A DNA stretch of 64,000 bases, taken from positions 1 through 64,000 of the forward strand of contig JAJNNX010000073.1 of the NCBI GenBank assembly GCA_023159155.1, read 5' to 3'. Within the stretch, counting starts at the first letter, position 1, and every line of letters begins with the position of its first letter. The notes under the pieces are model-generated. The model did not search any database and was not told the origin of the DNA. It was given only the letters and a program-made list of their open reading frames with translations. The translations under genes and the position numbers were made by a program. Shown here one piece after another: positions 29,353 through 44,758 of this stretch. This DNA is from Ustulina deusta (taxonomy: Eukaryota > Ascomycota > Sordariomycetes > Xylariales > Xylariaceae).

Positions 29353-32300
29353 TGATAAAAGAACTGATGGGTATAATAGTAAAGAAGATATATTAAGAAA
29401 GAGTAGGTGCATAGCAGAATATTGGAAGGTCTAATATATTTGTGTGCGGTCCTACCCGTGGGTGCATAGGCTACCTAGTGTGGACCTGGCATGCCTAAGG
29501 CATAGGCCACCTATAGAGGTTGCTAGTTCGACCCCCTACAAAGCTTTATTAAAATACCAAGCATAAAAAATATTTCTGCTAACCTTAGCAGTTAGCAATA
29601 CATATATAGCAATAATAGCTTATTATTCTTTTTTTTTTTTAATGTTCTTTTTTTTTTGGTTCACTATTAACCGTTAGCTGTGTTATATAAACATTAGTTC
29701 CATATTTTCCTCTTTTAGCAAAAATATTACATTATTAACCATAGGGGTCTCTGTAACGCTATAATTAATAATTTTATAATTAGCAACTACCAAAACAGCA
29801 ATAGCATAATTAGTAATAGTAAGGTTAATAATATTCTAAATAGCAAGCGCTACAGCAATTTTTATAATAACATTTATAATATTTACTACTATGTTAGTCT
29901 TTATAAGCTTATTAATTTTGCTTTATATAAAAGCTTTCAATAGTTTACTTCTTTACTTAAGTTTAGCTTTTTCTAATTCCTATAAATCGGGCTTAAATCT
30001 ATAATACTTCTAATAATTATTAATTAGCTTTTATAAGTATTAAAAATAATATTTGGAATATTATCTATTATATTTATATTTCTATTTTTTTTATTTAATA
30101 AAGTACTTAAACCTATTTTTGCAATAATTTAGTTAATATTACAAAATAATTTCCACTTTATATACTTTGCCTTTTTTTCTATTATTAGAATACTAATCAG
30201 CTTTTACTAGCCCAAATAGTAGGACTATATAATCAAATAGATTATATTTGCTTTTTATAAGTTATAAATATATTACTAAAATAATAAAATAGATATAAAA
30301 ATAAAAATAAAAATCTAATTTATATGCTAAATCTTTAATCTTTTGTTTAACTATTTATAGCCTAGCACACTATTACAAATATTTCTTTAAAGGCTATTTT
30401 AGTAAATAATATTTATTATATAAGCAAAAAAGGACTTTATCCTTTAAAAAAAACTCTAAAAATTAGTATTTTTTATTAAATTGCTATTTAGACTATATAG
30501 CCACAAAATCTATAGCTAACTTAGCATTCTATCTTAAATAATTATAAATATTTTATATTTTTTTAAAAGTATGCCTATTAGTTTAGCTAATTATTATATT
30601 AAAAAATCTAAATAGCTTAAAACCAAACAATTATTTATATAATATAAACTATATAGCTTATAAATATATAATATTTAAATTTTATTATAAAATAAAAACA
30701 AACTTTATTTAATTAAACTTAAGATATAAAAAGTGATAAAAACATATAGCAAGCTTTACTATCTAGTTTTTTTGCTTAAAAAAATTATTTTTTTATAAAT
30801 AATATATTATAGTTATAAAAAACTTTATATTTAAAGCTTTTTATATCTTTATTTAAAAATCTAATATAAACTTATAATTATAATTAGAAATAATTTTTTA
30901 AAAAATACCCTAGTTGCTTAATAGCAATTGTTTTATTAGTACGTTTGCTTAATTTTTAGTTATATATTTCTGATTTCTAAAAAACAATAATATCTATTTA
31001 AATATATAACAAAATATAATTATTATATAATTATATATATTATAATAAAAGCGTCCAGTTAGTTGCTAAGGTATACTAGCCGCCTTTATTAGAAGTAACG
31101 CTAATATAAAATCAATTATAATAGTTTATATAAATAAAACATCCTTTAGTTAAATTAGGCAAAAGCTACTAATTAGCTTTAGTTAATTTATATAGTTAAA
31201 ATCATACCTAAAATAGCACTCCATATATTTTTTAACTAACTATAATTTATAATATATTAAATACTATTTAAAATCTTTTATTATATAGTTTAGTTTTATA
31301 TAATATTTTATGTTATATACTGCTTTAAATATTTGCTTAATTATAATATATAGTACGCAAAAATACTTAATCTTTATATATATATTATAAATTAATCTGT
31401 TTACTATATAAAAAAGATAGCTAGTTTTAAAAAAAACTTTAATGTTTTTATTAAACTAATTACTATTTATAATCTTATTAAGCACTTTTTTATATCAAAT
31501 ATCTACTTTATAAACTAACTAAAAGTTATACTTTTATTTATTTATTATAATAGTTTTGCTAATATATTTAACTATATTTTAGACTAAATTAAAAATAGCT
31601 AGCTTGTTTAATTGTTATAACTTTTTATTTTTATCTAGCACGTTTTATATAACGCTAAACTAGCTTAATATATTAAGTATATAATTTAAACAACCTAAAA
31701 AATAATATACTTAAAATCTATACTATAAAAAATACACTAATAAATTAACTAATTAATTATTTATATAATCTATAATAGTAATATTTAACATAGTTCTATC
31801 TACTATTTTTTTAGTAGCTAAATAATTAATAAACACTATTACGGGCCGCTAATTTAAATATATAATAATCCTAAGCTTTTTTGCTACTTATACTAAACAG
31901 GCTATTTTTAACTTAAACAAATTATACCTAGTTTTTATTTAAGCAAAACATCAGTTTAAATATATTATAAGCTTAATTTATATAAATAGTATTATTGTTT
32001 CTAATTTTTAATTAAAACTTTGCTTAATATAAAAGATTATTATTTTAAATTTTTTTAAGCAATCTATTTAGCTATATATATAGTATATAACTAAAGTTAT
32101 AATAATATAAAATAGTTTTTAAATAAATAATATCCTATATAATATTAAAAAATACTATTTTAGTTACAGTTGCTTTATAATATATAATACAAATATAATA
32201 TTTATATTTTTTTAGATTACTATTAACTACTTTACTTTTTTTTTAGCTTTTAATAAATAATATAGTTTTATATTTTTATAAAAGCTTTGCTAGCTTAATA

Positions 32301-35300
32301 TAATATAATAAAAAGTTTTAAAAAAATTTACTAGCGCTTAAATATTACTTAAAAACTTATAGATTTTTAAAAAAAACAAATTATTTAAATATTTAAATAT
32401 ATTTTATTATTATAAATATTTTAAAAGTATTAATGCAAAATTTAAAAAGTTCTACTAAAAAGTACTTAATAAAAAGCTTTTTTAGAAATATTATAATATT
32501 TTTAGTTTAAAAAAACCTAAATACTATTTCTAAATAGTAAATATACTCTTTAAACATATTTAAAAAAATAACAATATTATTAATAAAACAATAGTAAAAC
32601 TTAAAATATAAACATAAGTTCCGATCTATATATTTTTATATATACTTTAAAATATTATAAAATTTTATTAAAGCAATATTAGATCTTTTTATATTTTATA
32701 AGCTAATAATTATAAATTTATCCTAATAATCAAAATAAACTTTAAACTAATAAAAAAACCTAGTAGTATTAATATAAATAATATAACGTTTGTTTAATAA
32801 ACTACCAATTACTTCACTTTACAAAAAAAAAAAATTATTAAAAATAGCAATTTTATTAAACTATTATAAATTAATAACTATTTAACTTTTATTTATATTA
32901 TATATTTTTTTTTATATTATAAACACTAAATATATAAAAAGCATAGATTTGTTTATTTATTCTATATAACTTATTTTATATCATCAGTTATATATAATAT
33001 TAAAAACTTTTATATTATAGCAACTAAAAAAATATAAACAAAAGCTCTGCTTTATTTTTTGCTAATTATTAACAAAGAAGATTTTAAGTTGCTAGTTCTT
33101 AGGAATATTTACCTTGCCCTAATTATTTTAAATACTATACGCCTTAATAATTTCAGAAAATTTAATAGCTTTAAAAACCTTTTCAGTATAAATATATATG
33201 CTATTCGGAATAACTTTTTTAAAAAAATCAGCCAGTTTTTTAATTCTAAATATAATAGTAGCATTAATAATCTTTAATTTAAATAGTTCCTTTAGTATTA
33301 AAATATAAAGCTCTATTAATAATATGTTTTTTAATTTCTTAATTATACTAAAAATAGCATTAGTTAATAAAATAGCTATAGTTAATATATTTGTTACAGC
33401 AAAAATATTTATTTTAAAAAAAGACTATGTTTTGTTAGTATTAATAATTATAAATATTACTATTAATATTACCTTAGTTTAAACCAGCTCGTTTATATAT
33501 ATTACTATATTAAAAGCAAATATAATATTAATTATTATAGCTATAATAATAAGTAATATATCAAATTTTATATTTATAAAAATTAATAAATTAGCAATAT
33601 TTAGTGATCTTGATCTAACTATTCTAGTTAATAAAACAGTTAAGGCTATAGTAGCTATAGTAAAAGTTTTTATTATAGCTTTTTATAAGCTAACATAATA
33701 GCTACTATTATAATTTTTGTAAATCTACCCTAATTTTATACTTTTGTTAATCTTTACTAATATTTTAGCACTATTTACTACAAATATAACTTGTAAAGTT
33801 TTTGTATTAATTATTATATTTATTATATTTTTATATATTGCTATAAAACAAAAGCTACGATTAATAAGCAGTAGCTTGTATTCTATTTAGAAATAAATAA
33901 TTTTTTTTATTTATAAAATTACATTTTTTTTATTTACTACGCGCCGCACATACTTACAACTACAAATCAATATATTAAAAGTAATTATAAAATTATTTAG
34001 CCTTTAAAAAATAATTATTTTCTATTAATAATTAATTATAGTTTTATATAAAAACAGAAAATTATTTCTAATTAATATTTTAGGTTATAAGTAATTATTT
34101 ATAACCCAACCCTTTTTTTTATAAGCTATAATAATAAACTTTTTAGCTTTATTTATTCTAAGCATATAAAATTTAAACTTAGCCCAAATAGTTAGTATTA
34201 CTGCTATTTCGCCAATTATAGTCACTTTTATTTTTTATTTTTTAATAGTATATTTATAAATATTTAAGTAAGATTAGCTAATAATAATACGCCCCGTACT
34301 AGGGTTACTGCAAACTTTTACTTTTTTACCGGTTAGGAATAGATATATATTAAAACCTAAATATATATAGCTTAATCAAAATAACTTATTATATTTATTA
34401 GTACTTAGCATTCTAATAATTAGAATATTATTTTTATTATTTACTTTAATAATTTTAAAAACTAGTTTATAGTTTAAAGTACTTTTAGGTTTAAAAATAG
34501 TACTATTTTTAGCATATTAATATTAGTAAAAATATTAAAACAAAAAATTATATAAAAAAAACTTTTAAGTATAATATCTATAAATATATCTTACCGGGTT
34601 AACCAAAAATAAAATATTTATTTTAATAAGTTTCTCTAATCTTACATGCAAGCAATAATAACACAAATAAAACTTAAGCATTTCTAACAATTCGTATTAT
34701 TAGTAATAATAATAGTATATAAATACTAAATTAAATATATAATAAAATATACTGCTATAATACCCAAAATTAATATTAAATAAAAAAGGTCTTACTTTAT
34801 TATTATTAGTTATAGTTTATACAAAATATATATAATTATAACTATTATTACAATATCTATCCTTTTTATTTTGATCTTTTTTATATATATAATAATTATA
34901 ATTATTATAGTTATAGCTATAATTGCAGCTATAATTATAACTATTTTTATAATCCTAACTATTTTTATAATCCTAACTATTATTATAATAGTAATTACAG
35001 GTTTATTTGCAATAATTATTACGTTTCTTGTTCTATTATTGCCTTTTTTTGCAGCTATATTAATAATAATTATTTTTTTAGTAATAATTATTAATTAATT
35101 TATAATAGCTTTTATTTAATTAGCAGTAGTTATAGTATTTGGGGCAACATTTAAAAGAATTATTCTGTTATAAAAAGCAAAAAAATAAAAAAGTATATAC
35201 TAAAAAAAATATTAATATTTTATTTTTAAAATAATTAACGCAAAGCTTTATATTTAAATATCTTTTTTTAGCTTTTTGTTTTAATCTATATTATACTTTT

Positions 35301-37112
35301 TTAATCTTTTTTATATAGTTTTCTAAATTTTTTATTTATTTTAAAGCTTATATATAATTAATAATAACTTTTTTTTATTAATTGTAAATATTTTTTTTAA
35401 CCCTAATCCAATTAAAATTATTTTTAATTAATATTTTATTAGTTCTTATATAGCACAACTTGCGCTAAATATACTAAAGTACTACATTACAATTTTTTAT
35501 AATATTTTAAAATATAAAAGATCTTTTAAAAAAATTTTATATAATATACTTAGTATAGATTTTAAACTAATTTTTTAGATTTTTTAAAAATAATTTAATA
35601 CTAAACAATTATAATATTTAATGCTACAAAGCAATTATTTTATTATTTTACTATAGTAATACTGATCTAGCAAGCAAATAATCAAACAAAGCTATAATTT
35701 AGCTACTAATAAATCTACTACTTTTTAATATAATATATATATAATTAAAAAACAAATATATATTAATATAAATAATATTCTTATTATTAGCTATAATACT
35801 ATAATTATTAAAGTTATCTTATTTAAAATTAAAAATACTAATATTATTACGTTTAATTTTGATAAATCCTTTTTTAATAAATATTAACTTAGCTCCTAGT
35901 ATAATATTTTGCTTTAGATTATAAGGACTACTATAAAAATTATTTTTATTATTATTACCTAGATCTAAAAGGTTAAAAGGGTTATTACTAGAATTACCCT
36001 TATTACTATAAATATTACCAAACTTATAACTTAGCAAAAAAAGCAAAAGTATAAATATATTAACTTAAAAAATTAATATAACTACTAGCTTGCTAGATTT
36101 TATAAATTTACTAAACTATTAGTTTATTTTAATAAACTATTTACTTATAGCAATTAATAAAATTTTTTTTTGTTTACTTTATTAATTTTGCAATCTAAAG
36201 TCTTAATATTTGTTTTAGTTTACTAATAATTATTAAACAAATAATTAATTATTTTTTAATTAATGCCTACTTTTTTAAAACTAATTATAATTAAAAACAA
36301 ATCAACTAAAGCTATCCTAAATACTTTTTTTTCTTTATTTTAGGCTTTATTAAAAAAATCTATTATATTATTAAATAAATATCCTAATAAATAAAAATTT
36401 TTCAAACTATCTTTCTATAAACTAAATATAAATAAATATGTAATTAATTGTAGTTTTTTATATAAAAAATACTTAGATCCCGAACTAATAATAAACTATT
36501 ATATTTAATTTCTAGCAAAAAACTATACTAATGAACCCAAAAGCTATATTAAGTTAGATATAAAAAAAATTGTAATATTTGCAAAATTATAGTAAACGCT
36601 ACAACTATTAAGCAACTTATTACTTAAAATAACTCCTAAAATACAAAAATAATATGTTGAGCTTGTTTTTAGTATTAAGCCTATTAATAAATTTTTATAA
36701 GTAATACAAGGGCTACAGTACTAAAAACTAAAACATATTTTAGCTACTATAATACTTGCTTAAACGGGCTATAATATTACTATAATATAACTAAAAATAT
36801 TTATAGTTCTACTGCTAGCAAAATAATATTTTTATAATTTTACAAAATCAAAAAAATAATAGTTTAATATAATTTAATATTTATAATAAAACATATATAA
36901 TAAAGCACTACTTTAATAAAAAAACTAATAAATATAATAATAAAAAAGATATATTAAAAAAAAGTAAATATATAACAAAATATTAAAAGGTCTAATATAT
37001 TTATGTGCGGTCCTACCCGTAGGTATATAGGCCACCTAGTATGGACCTGGCATGCCTGGGGCATAGGCCACCTATAGAGGTTGCCAGTTCAACCCCTTAC
37101 AGGGCTCTATCA
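29353..37112 (+). mobile_element. LTR element D, complete but RIP-inactivated, nested in B
   Basis: Two 199-bp LTRs, 29353-29551 and 36914-37112, begin TGATAAAAG (left) and end CTCTATCA (right), giving a 5-bp inverted terminal TGATA/TATCA. The TSD is ATTGT on both sides (29348-29352, 37113-37117). Each LTR has a conserved GC-richer core with CCTGGCATGCC and ATAGGCCACCTA. The interior, about 7.4 kb, is C/A-rich on the plus strand, opposite to the surrounding B sequence, which is T/G-rich; that change of strand bias marks it as foreign to B. I set the plus orientation only from the A-rich strand, as in E and B, and no diagnostic pol motif was recognised. Open frames at 33059-33277, 34871-35098 (almost pure isoleucine) and 35819-36046 are low-complexity chance frames. 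Confidence 0.75.
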
Positions 37113-37946
37113 ATTGTTTTTTTTAATTTTTTTTTTACTATTTTTTAAAAGCTAACTAAAAAAAGTTAGTAAAGTATTTTTATAAAACATAAATCTTTTT
37201 ATAATAAATATACTTAGGCCTTTTATTAAAAGCTAATAGGTTTATATTGCTTTTTTTTAGTTTTTAATTTTATTATTTTTGATTAGTAGCTATAATAGTT
37301 TTATTAAAAATAATAATTTTTTTTATAATTGTATTATTTTTGTTCTGTTTAGATATAATATTATAATATTAAAAAAATATAATAAAAAATATATTAAAAA
37401 AAGATCTAAAAAAAATTAAAAAACTTATTAATAAAGATTAATTTTATAATAATATAAATATTATTTAGTTTTATTAATTTATTTTGAATAGTTTAAAGTT
37501 TTAAAACTAGCTTAGTTATGTTATTTTTATAAAACTTTAAAGTAATATTATTTTATTTATATTTTAATAATTTTTATTTATATAAAAATAATAGTATTAT
37601 AAAAAACTATATTAGTATATTTAACTACTGCTTGGATGTTTGGTTTAAGCTAATTTTAAATTGCTATATAAGCTTTATTTTGTTTGTTTTTTTAGTTTTT
37701 AATTCTTTTTTAATAAATAGCAATATTTTTGCTAGTTTATTAAATAAGGATTAAAGCTTAAGTTTTCCTAAATAAAAATTGTTTATATTTTATTATTAAG
37801 AAATATTTAAATATTTTTTTAATAAACTTAATATAGTTTATGAAAAAATTTATTATAAAGATAGACTTTAAATTTATTAATTTAACTTTATTTATTATAA
37901 TTATTTTATTAAGCTATTTTTAAATAGGTTTTAAGAACTAAAGTTT

Positions 37947-40900
37947 TATAATAATTAGTATAGTTTTAGCAAGACCTATAAGAACTCTAGACCTATATAG
38001 CAATAAAATAGGAAATCTACGCACGGACCAACCTATAACTTTGCAGCTATATATATAAAATCTATATCTACTTATTTTATAAACTCTAATTTTTTTTTTC
38101 TTTTTTTTTTTTTTAGTTTAAAATTTTTTTTTATAGTATTAATAAACTAGTTATAAAAACTTTATTTAATTAATTATAATATTATTTTAAACTTATTAAT
38201 TATTTATTAATAAATATTTAATAAATATATTTTTTTTATTTGATCATAATTAATAAAATATAAAAAAAAAACATTTTTTTAGTTATATATTTTATAATAT
38301 AAATTTAATTTTAATATAATTTTAATAAAATATTTAATTTTTATATTATTTAAAAACTAATAATTTATAAAAAACTTAACTTTAAATATTTTTATTTTAT
38401 TTTTAGTTTTGAAACAATTAGAATAATTTTAATTTTTAAGTATAGCTAGCTTTTTATTATTAAATAATTTAAAAAAAAAAATTTTGAAAAAAAAAAAAAA
38501 TTAAGCACTAAACTTTTTTCTAAATATTTTAAATAAATTAATATTTAAAAAAAAATTTAAAAGAATTTAAAAAATAAAATTTAAAAAAAATAAAATTTAA
38601 ACTAAAATTAAAATAATTTAAAATAAATAATATATTTAAAAATATATTAAAAAATATTATAGCTATATAAATTTATAATTTTATATTAGTTTTAATAAAA
38701 CTTTTTTAATAAATAAAAAAATTAAAATATTAATTTTTTAATATGTTTATTTTAATATTTTTAAAAAATAATTATAATTTAATAATAAAAAATATATTTA
38801 AAAATATTAATTTTAAATTTTTTAGTTTTATTGCTTTATTTATTTTTTATTTTGTTAGTTTATTTTTTAATATTTTAAACTTTATTTATATTAAAAAAAC
38901 TAAAATATAAAAAATTAATTTTAATAAATTTATAAAAAATAAAGCTTTATTTAATAATTAAGTTTATAAATTAATAAAAAAACTAAATAAAAATATTATT
39001 ATATTTTGAATTAAAAATAATTAATTTTAATATATTATAAACTGATTAAAAAAATATACTAAAAGATTAATAAAAATATATTTTTATTTAATTAAAAAAC
39101 TATTTAATAATATTACTAAAATAATTTAAACTTTATTAATAGTTTATTATAATTTTAATTAAATAGTTATTATTTATAAAATATTTTAAATTTATATATA
39201 TAAAACTAATAAAAATATTAATAAATTTATTTTTATATTTAATAATTTAAATTAAAAATATTAATTTATTAAATTATAAAACTATTTTTATATAAACTTA
39301 AAAAAAGATTTATATAAAATTTTTATGAATTTAAATATTTTTTATAAATTATTTATTAATAAAATTATTAATAAATTAAACTTATTAGTTTAATTAAATA
39401 AAAATCTAATTTAAATAATTAAGTTTTTAGTAAATTTATTTATTAATTTTTAGTTAATTTAAAAAGTTTTAAAATATTTATTTTAAAATAATTAAAATAA
39501 GCATTAATTATAAAAATAAAAAGCTTATTAAAATAATAAAACCTGCTTTATTTATAATAAAAAAAATATTTATTAATTAATTGTTTTAATTAAAAGCTTA
39601 AAGTTTTGAATATTTAATTAATAAAAAAAGTTTATAATAAAAATAGATTTAATAGTTTATTTGATTTAGAAAATAAATAGAACTAAAAAAAAAAAATTTT
39701 TTGTTTTTTTATTTATTTTAATTAAAATATATAATTAAAATAAAATTTTAGTTTTATATAATATTAAAACTTATATTTTTTTAATAATTAGCTATAAATT
39801 TATATAATAAATTAAATAATAATTAAACATAAAAATAGTTTGTTTAATTAAATTTTAAAAACTTTATAATTATTAAAATAAAATAATTAGTAAAGTTTAT
39901 AAATATTTAATATATATTATAAAAATTAATAATTAATAATTTAAAAACTAAATATTTTAATAAAAACTTAGAAATAATAATTAATTTAGCTAAATAATCT
40001 ATTTTTATTAATTTAATTTTTACTAATAATTATAATTAAACTTTTTAACTATAAATAATAAAATATAAACCTAAAAATATAAAAAAATACTAATTAATAT
40101 AATTAAATATTAAAAAAATACTATTAAATATTAAAACAATTTTTGAAAAATAAAATAATTACTTTAGAAATAACTAAAATTAAAAAAATATAAAAAAAAC
40201 TTAGAACTTTTAAACTTAAAACAAACAAAATCTATATAATAATTTTAAAAAAAAAAAAAACTAAGCTACTATTAAAAAAATTATATAAAACTTCTAAAAT
40301 TATTTCTATTAAAATAAATAAAAATAACTCGCTAAAAAAACTTTACAAAAATTTATTATAATTAAATTTATAATAATTAAAAATAACTATGTAAAATTAT
40401 TTTAAAAAAATTTAAAAGTAATTAATACTTTATAAAAAAAAAACTTTTAAATTAATTAAATAGTACTATAAAAAAAATTAAAACTTTACTATTATTATAA
40501 CTAAAATTTAATATAGTACTAAAACTTAATAATAAAAAGTATATTTTTAAGTTTTATTAATATTAAATATTAATATAGTCTATTTTATTTAAAAAAAAGT
40601 TTATAATTAAATTATTAATTATAAACTTTATTAAATAAAATATAAACTTAAACGCTACTTTTGTTTTATTTATATTTAAATTTAAATTAATTAAATATAA
40701 GTTTATAATTAATTATTAACAAAAAAATATATATTTAAAAAACTAAATTATATTAGCTTTAAATATTAATAATATTATATTTAATTATTTTAATATTATT
40801 TGTTTTATAAAATTAAATATTATTAAAGCTTTTTATTAATTATTATTAATTATAAAATTATATTATTTTATTTTATTTTAAACTTATAAAAAAATATTTT

Positions 40901-43538
40901 AATAAAAAGTTTTATTATTTAGTTTAAAAATAAAACTTATTTAATAATAAGTTTTTGTTAATATATAAATTTAAAAACTTTTAAACAAATTTGCAAATAT
41001 TTATATAAATAATATTTTAATTTATTTTAAAACTAAAAAATAATACTAAACTTATTATAAAAAAAGAATTTATTATTTATATTAAGCTAAATATTAAAAA
41101 AATATTAAAAAGTTCTATTTTAATATATTTATTATTAATTATTTAAAAATAGTTATAAAAACTAAAATAAAAATTAGAATTAATTTTATTAAAATTTTAA
41201 TAATTTTAAAAGTACTAAATTAATTTAGTTATTTTTTAAGTTTTATAATTATATTTATATATTTATTTATTATATTAATAAAATTATCATTTTTTTAAAT
41301 TAACTATTAAAAAAAAATAAACTATTTATAATAGGACTAAAATAAAAATAAACTTTTAAATATATAAAACTACTAGTATATAAAACATTTGTTTTAGTTT
41401 TTTTTAAGCCTAGCTAACTAATATAAATAAAAATAAATATTTTATATAATATAATAAAAAAATATAACCTAAAAACTTATAAAATATTTTTTTAAAATAA
41501 TAATACTAACTAAACAAGTTTACTTAATATAAAACTATAAACTTTTAATAATAATATAAACTTTAAAATATTACTACTTAAAGCTTTTTAAAACTAAAGT
41601 TTTTATAATAACTAATTATTAAGCTTTAGTATATTGTTTAAATAAATATATTAAGCTAACTTTTTATTAAACGTTAATATTATTTTTAGTATTAATTAGA
41701 ACAAAAAAATAGCTAAACTTTTTATGATTAAAACTAAAAAAACTAAAAAAAAACAATAGTATTAGTTCTATTTAAAAAAATATTAAATTTTATATTAATT
41801 ATAGATTTTTTATTTAATATTTTTAAAACAAATTAACTTAATAAATCTAATTAAACAAAAGAACTAGTTATAAAATCTAAAAAATAAAAACAAAAAATTA
41901 TATATATTTAAAGTTATTTTAAATAGAACTATTTTTTTTATATAGTTTTAATTTAAAAAGTTTATATATTTTTAATTATTATATATTAAAATTAATATAA
42001 AATAATTAACATATTAAAATAAAAATATTACTAGTTTTATTTAAAATATAATTATAAAAAAAATAAAATATTATAAAACAAAACTTTTAGTTTTTTTTAT
42101 TTATTATTTATGTTAGTTATAATATAGTAATATATAATAAACAAGTTTAGCTGTTTAATCGTAATTTTATTTAGTAAAAAAACAAATATTATAAAATTAT
42201 TAGCGATATAATATTAAAAAAATCTATATAAATTTTTTAATATATTAAACATATAAATATTAAATAATATAAAACTATTTATTTTTAAGTTTATAATAAT
42301 AATTAATAGTTTTATAAGTACTAAGCACTACTTTAGTAGTACTTATTATTTTTAAACCTAAAAAATAATAAAATTAATTAATTAAAAACTAAACTAATAA
42401 TTCTATTTTTATATTAATAAATATTAAAACAATTAAAATATTTATTTTTTTGTTTTAAACTTTATATATAATTTTTTATAATATTTATTAATTAATATAT
42501 TATTATTAAAAATAATAACAAAAATTAAAACATAAAACTGTTTAATAGTAAATATTAGCAAAACTATTATAAATTTTAATATTAAATAATAAGCGCTTAA
42601 ATTAGTCCGCTAAACTTAATACATTTAAAAAATAATATATAATATAGCAACCCTTGCATAAAAACAATATAAGCTATAAGCTAATAAAAAAAAACGTTTA
42701 ATAAATTTTAAAATAAAAAATAAATTTAAAAAAAAAAAAAAAGCTTTATAATATAAATATTAACTACTAGATTAGATTTTTAATTAATTAAACTTTTTAA
42801 AATCTTAAAAAAAATAAAAATTTAGCTATATTTTTAATTTGCTTAATTTTTATAAAAAAAAAACCTTATTTTATACTAATTAATTATAAAAAACAAATAA
42901 TAACTTTTTATTTTAATAAATCTAATTATTGTTTTTAATTAAAAATATTAATAATAAAATAAAATTTAAAATTAAATAAATTAAACAATTAAAAATATAT
43001 ATAAAAAAATAAAAAGCTATAATATTAAGTTGCTTAAAAAAACTATAATTTTAATAATATTTAATATATAGCCTAAAATTTTAAAAACGTATTAATTAAA
43101 TTTAACTAATTTTATAAAACTTATAAAAAAGCTTTTAAACTTTTTATAAAATTATAAAAATAAATATATATAATAATAGCTAATAAATTTACAAATAATT
43201 ATAAAAATAATAATAAAACAATATAATATAAAAAAACTATATAAACTTAATATTATTAATAACTTTAAATTAAAACTATATTTAAATTTTTAGTTTTAAA
43301 AAAAGTAGTATAACAGTTAATACAGTTTTAGCAAAACCTGCAAGAACTCCAGACCTATATAGCAATAAAATAGGAAATCTATATATAGACTAACCTATAA
43401 CTCTATAACTATATATATAAAATCTATATCTATTCACCCTATAAACTCTAATTTTTTTTTCTTTTTTTTTTAGCTTAAAGTCTTTGTCTATAATATTAAT
43501 AAACTAGCTATAGAAGCTTTACTCGACTGATCGTAACA
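37947..43538 (+). mobile_element. LTR retrotransposon family C, copy 3, nested in B
   Basis: This copy is inverted relative to copies 1 and 2. LTRs lie at 37947-38181 and 43309-43538; the right one ends GACTGATCGTAACA, the complement of the family's TGTTACGATCAGTC start. The TSD is AGTTT on both sides (37942-37946, 43539-43543), a match not easily explained by A/T content. The interior aligns with copy 4 in the same direction. Only the LTRs keep legible sequence; the interior is RIP-saturated. Confidence 0.8.
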
Positions 43539-44758
43539 AGTTTTAATATTAAGGTTAAAAATAAGAATAGTAGTTTTTTATTTAGATTTTTATATAACAG
43601 ATAGCAGGTTTAATAATACCTAAAGATATATTATTAAAAATATAAAAAAAATAGGTAGGAGTACTAGTATTAATATATAGTTAGCCGGTCTAAGTACTAT
43701 TAAATGCATAAAAGCAAATATAAGTATTACTATATATATAAGTAGTACTAGAGTTAGAAATAAAAAAATAAAAAGATTTTTCTTAAGTAATAATTTTAAA
43801 ACTAAAAAGGTTTAATTTGTTTAGAAGTAAAAAAAGTAATAATATAAGTTATAAATTTAGCAATAAATTATAAGATAAAATATTATTAAATAAAAAAATT
43901 TTGTTTTTAGATTTATTTATAAATAAATAAAATAAAATAGTAATTAATTTAGTAATAAAATATAAAAAATTATTTTTATTAAAAAGTTTAAAAATAAAAA
44001 AAATAAAAAAGTAGCTTTAATTTAAAAAAATATTGTTTAATATTTAAAAATATTATATTTTTAGTTTTATTTAAATAAATAAATTATAAATATTTAAAAA
44101 TAAACAGTTAAATGTTTTAAAATACTTAAAAAATAAAATAGCTAATAGTAAAAACTTTTTTTATTAAACTTAGTATTAATAAAGTTTTATAATTAAAATA
44201 TTTAATAAATAGCTAAAGCTAAAAATTTAATAGCTAAATTATGTTATAATATTTTAAGTTAGCTTTAGTTTATAAAAGTAATAAAAAAAATAAGTAATAT
44301 TAGAATTTTTGTTTGTTTTAGTTTTAAAAAAAAAGTTCTGCTTATTTGTTATATTAGGGATTATATAGGTTAAATAAAATATTTATATATTATATAACGT
44401 TTTGCAAAAATAAGTAGGGTAAATTAGTTTTTGTTTAAAATTAATATTTTTATTTAATATTAAAACGTTTTAAAAAAATTTATTGCAATAAAAGATTAGA
44501 AAAATACTTATAAAAAGTTATAGGTCTTTTAGTGTTTAGATTAAGCAAAACTATTAAGTAGCGTTTATATTAGAAATAATATAGGTGAGTTGTTTTAGGC
44601 TTATAACTTATTAAAATAAATAAATATATATATAAGTAAATAGAATGTTTTGTATATTTAGGATTATTAAAAGGAAGAATTAAGGACTTAAGGTCCGGGG
44701 GAATCTAGTGATACATATAGTCAGAGGATAGAGTGTACCTAATCTCCACATTCCAACA

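Larger units (their letters stand above)
18404..44758 (-). mobile_element. Ty1/copia LTR retrotransposon B, host of three further insertions
   Basis: Two 150-bp LTRs, 18404-18553 and 44609-44758, share blocks such as GGAAGAATTAAGGAC and GGTCCGGGGGAAT and end in CCAACA in the better copy. The TSD is TGTAC on the left (18399-18403) and CGTAC on the right (44759-44763), which differ by one C-to-T. Removing C copy 2, D and C copy 3 leaves about 7.3 kb. On the minus strand, 26,501-26,533 reads ITIYINNLLIA, the copia active site YVDDLLIA with both Asp codons changed G-to-A. On the same strand 26,003-26,032 reads VNYTNIDYIS, the RNase H 'YxDADWAS' block. RNase H lies left of RT, as expected on the minus strand. 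Just inside the right (5') LTR, the complement of 44598-44607 reads GTTATAAGCC, close to the initiator-tRNA-Met half-tRNA primer site GTTATGAGCC known from copia elements. Confidence 0.8.

Noticed and set aside
29353..29551. SINE or tRNA gene suggested by an AGTTCGACCCC B-box-like motif
   Set aside because: The repeat pairs with 36914-37112 as an LTR with an exact ATTGT TSD, and no tRNA cloverleaf can be folded by eye.
34871..35098. 75-codon frame rich in isoleucine that could pass for a membrane protein
   Set aside because: It is nearly all ATA/ATT codons from RIP-degraded A/T sequence inside element D.
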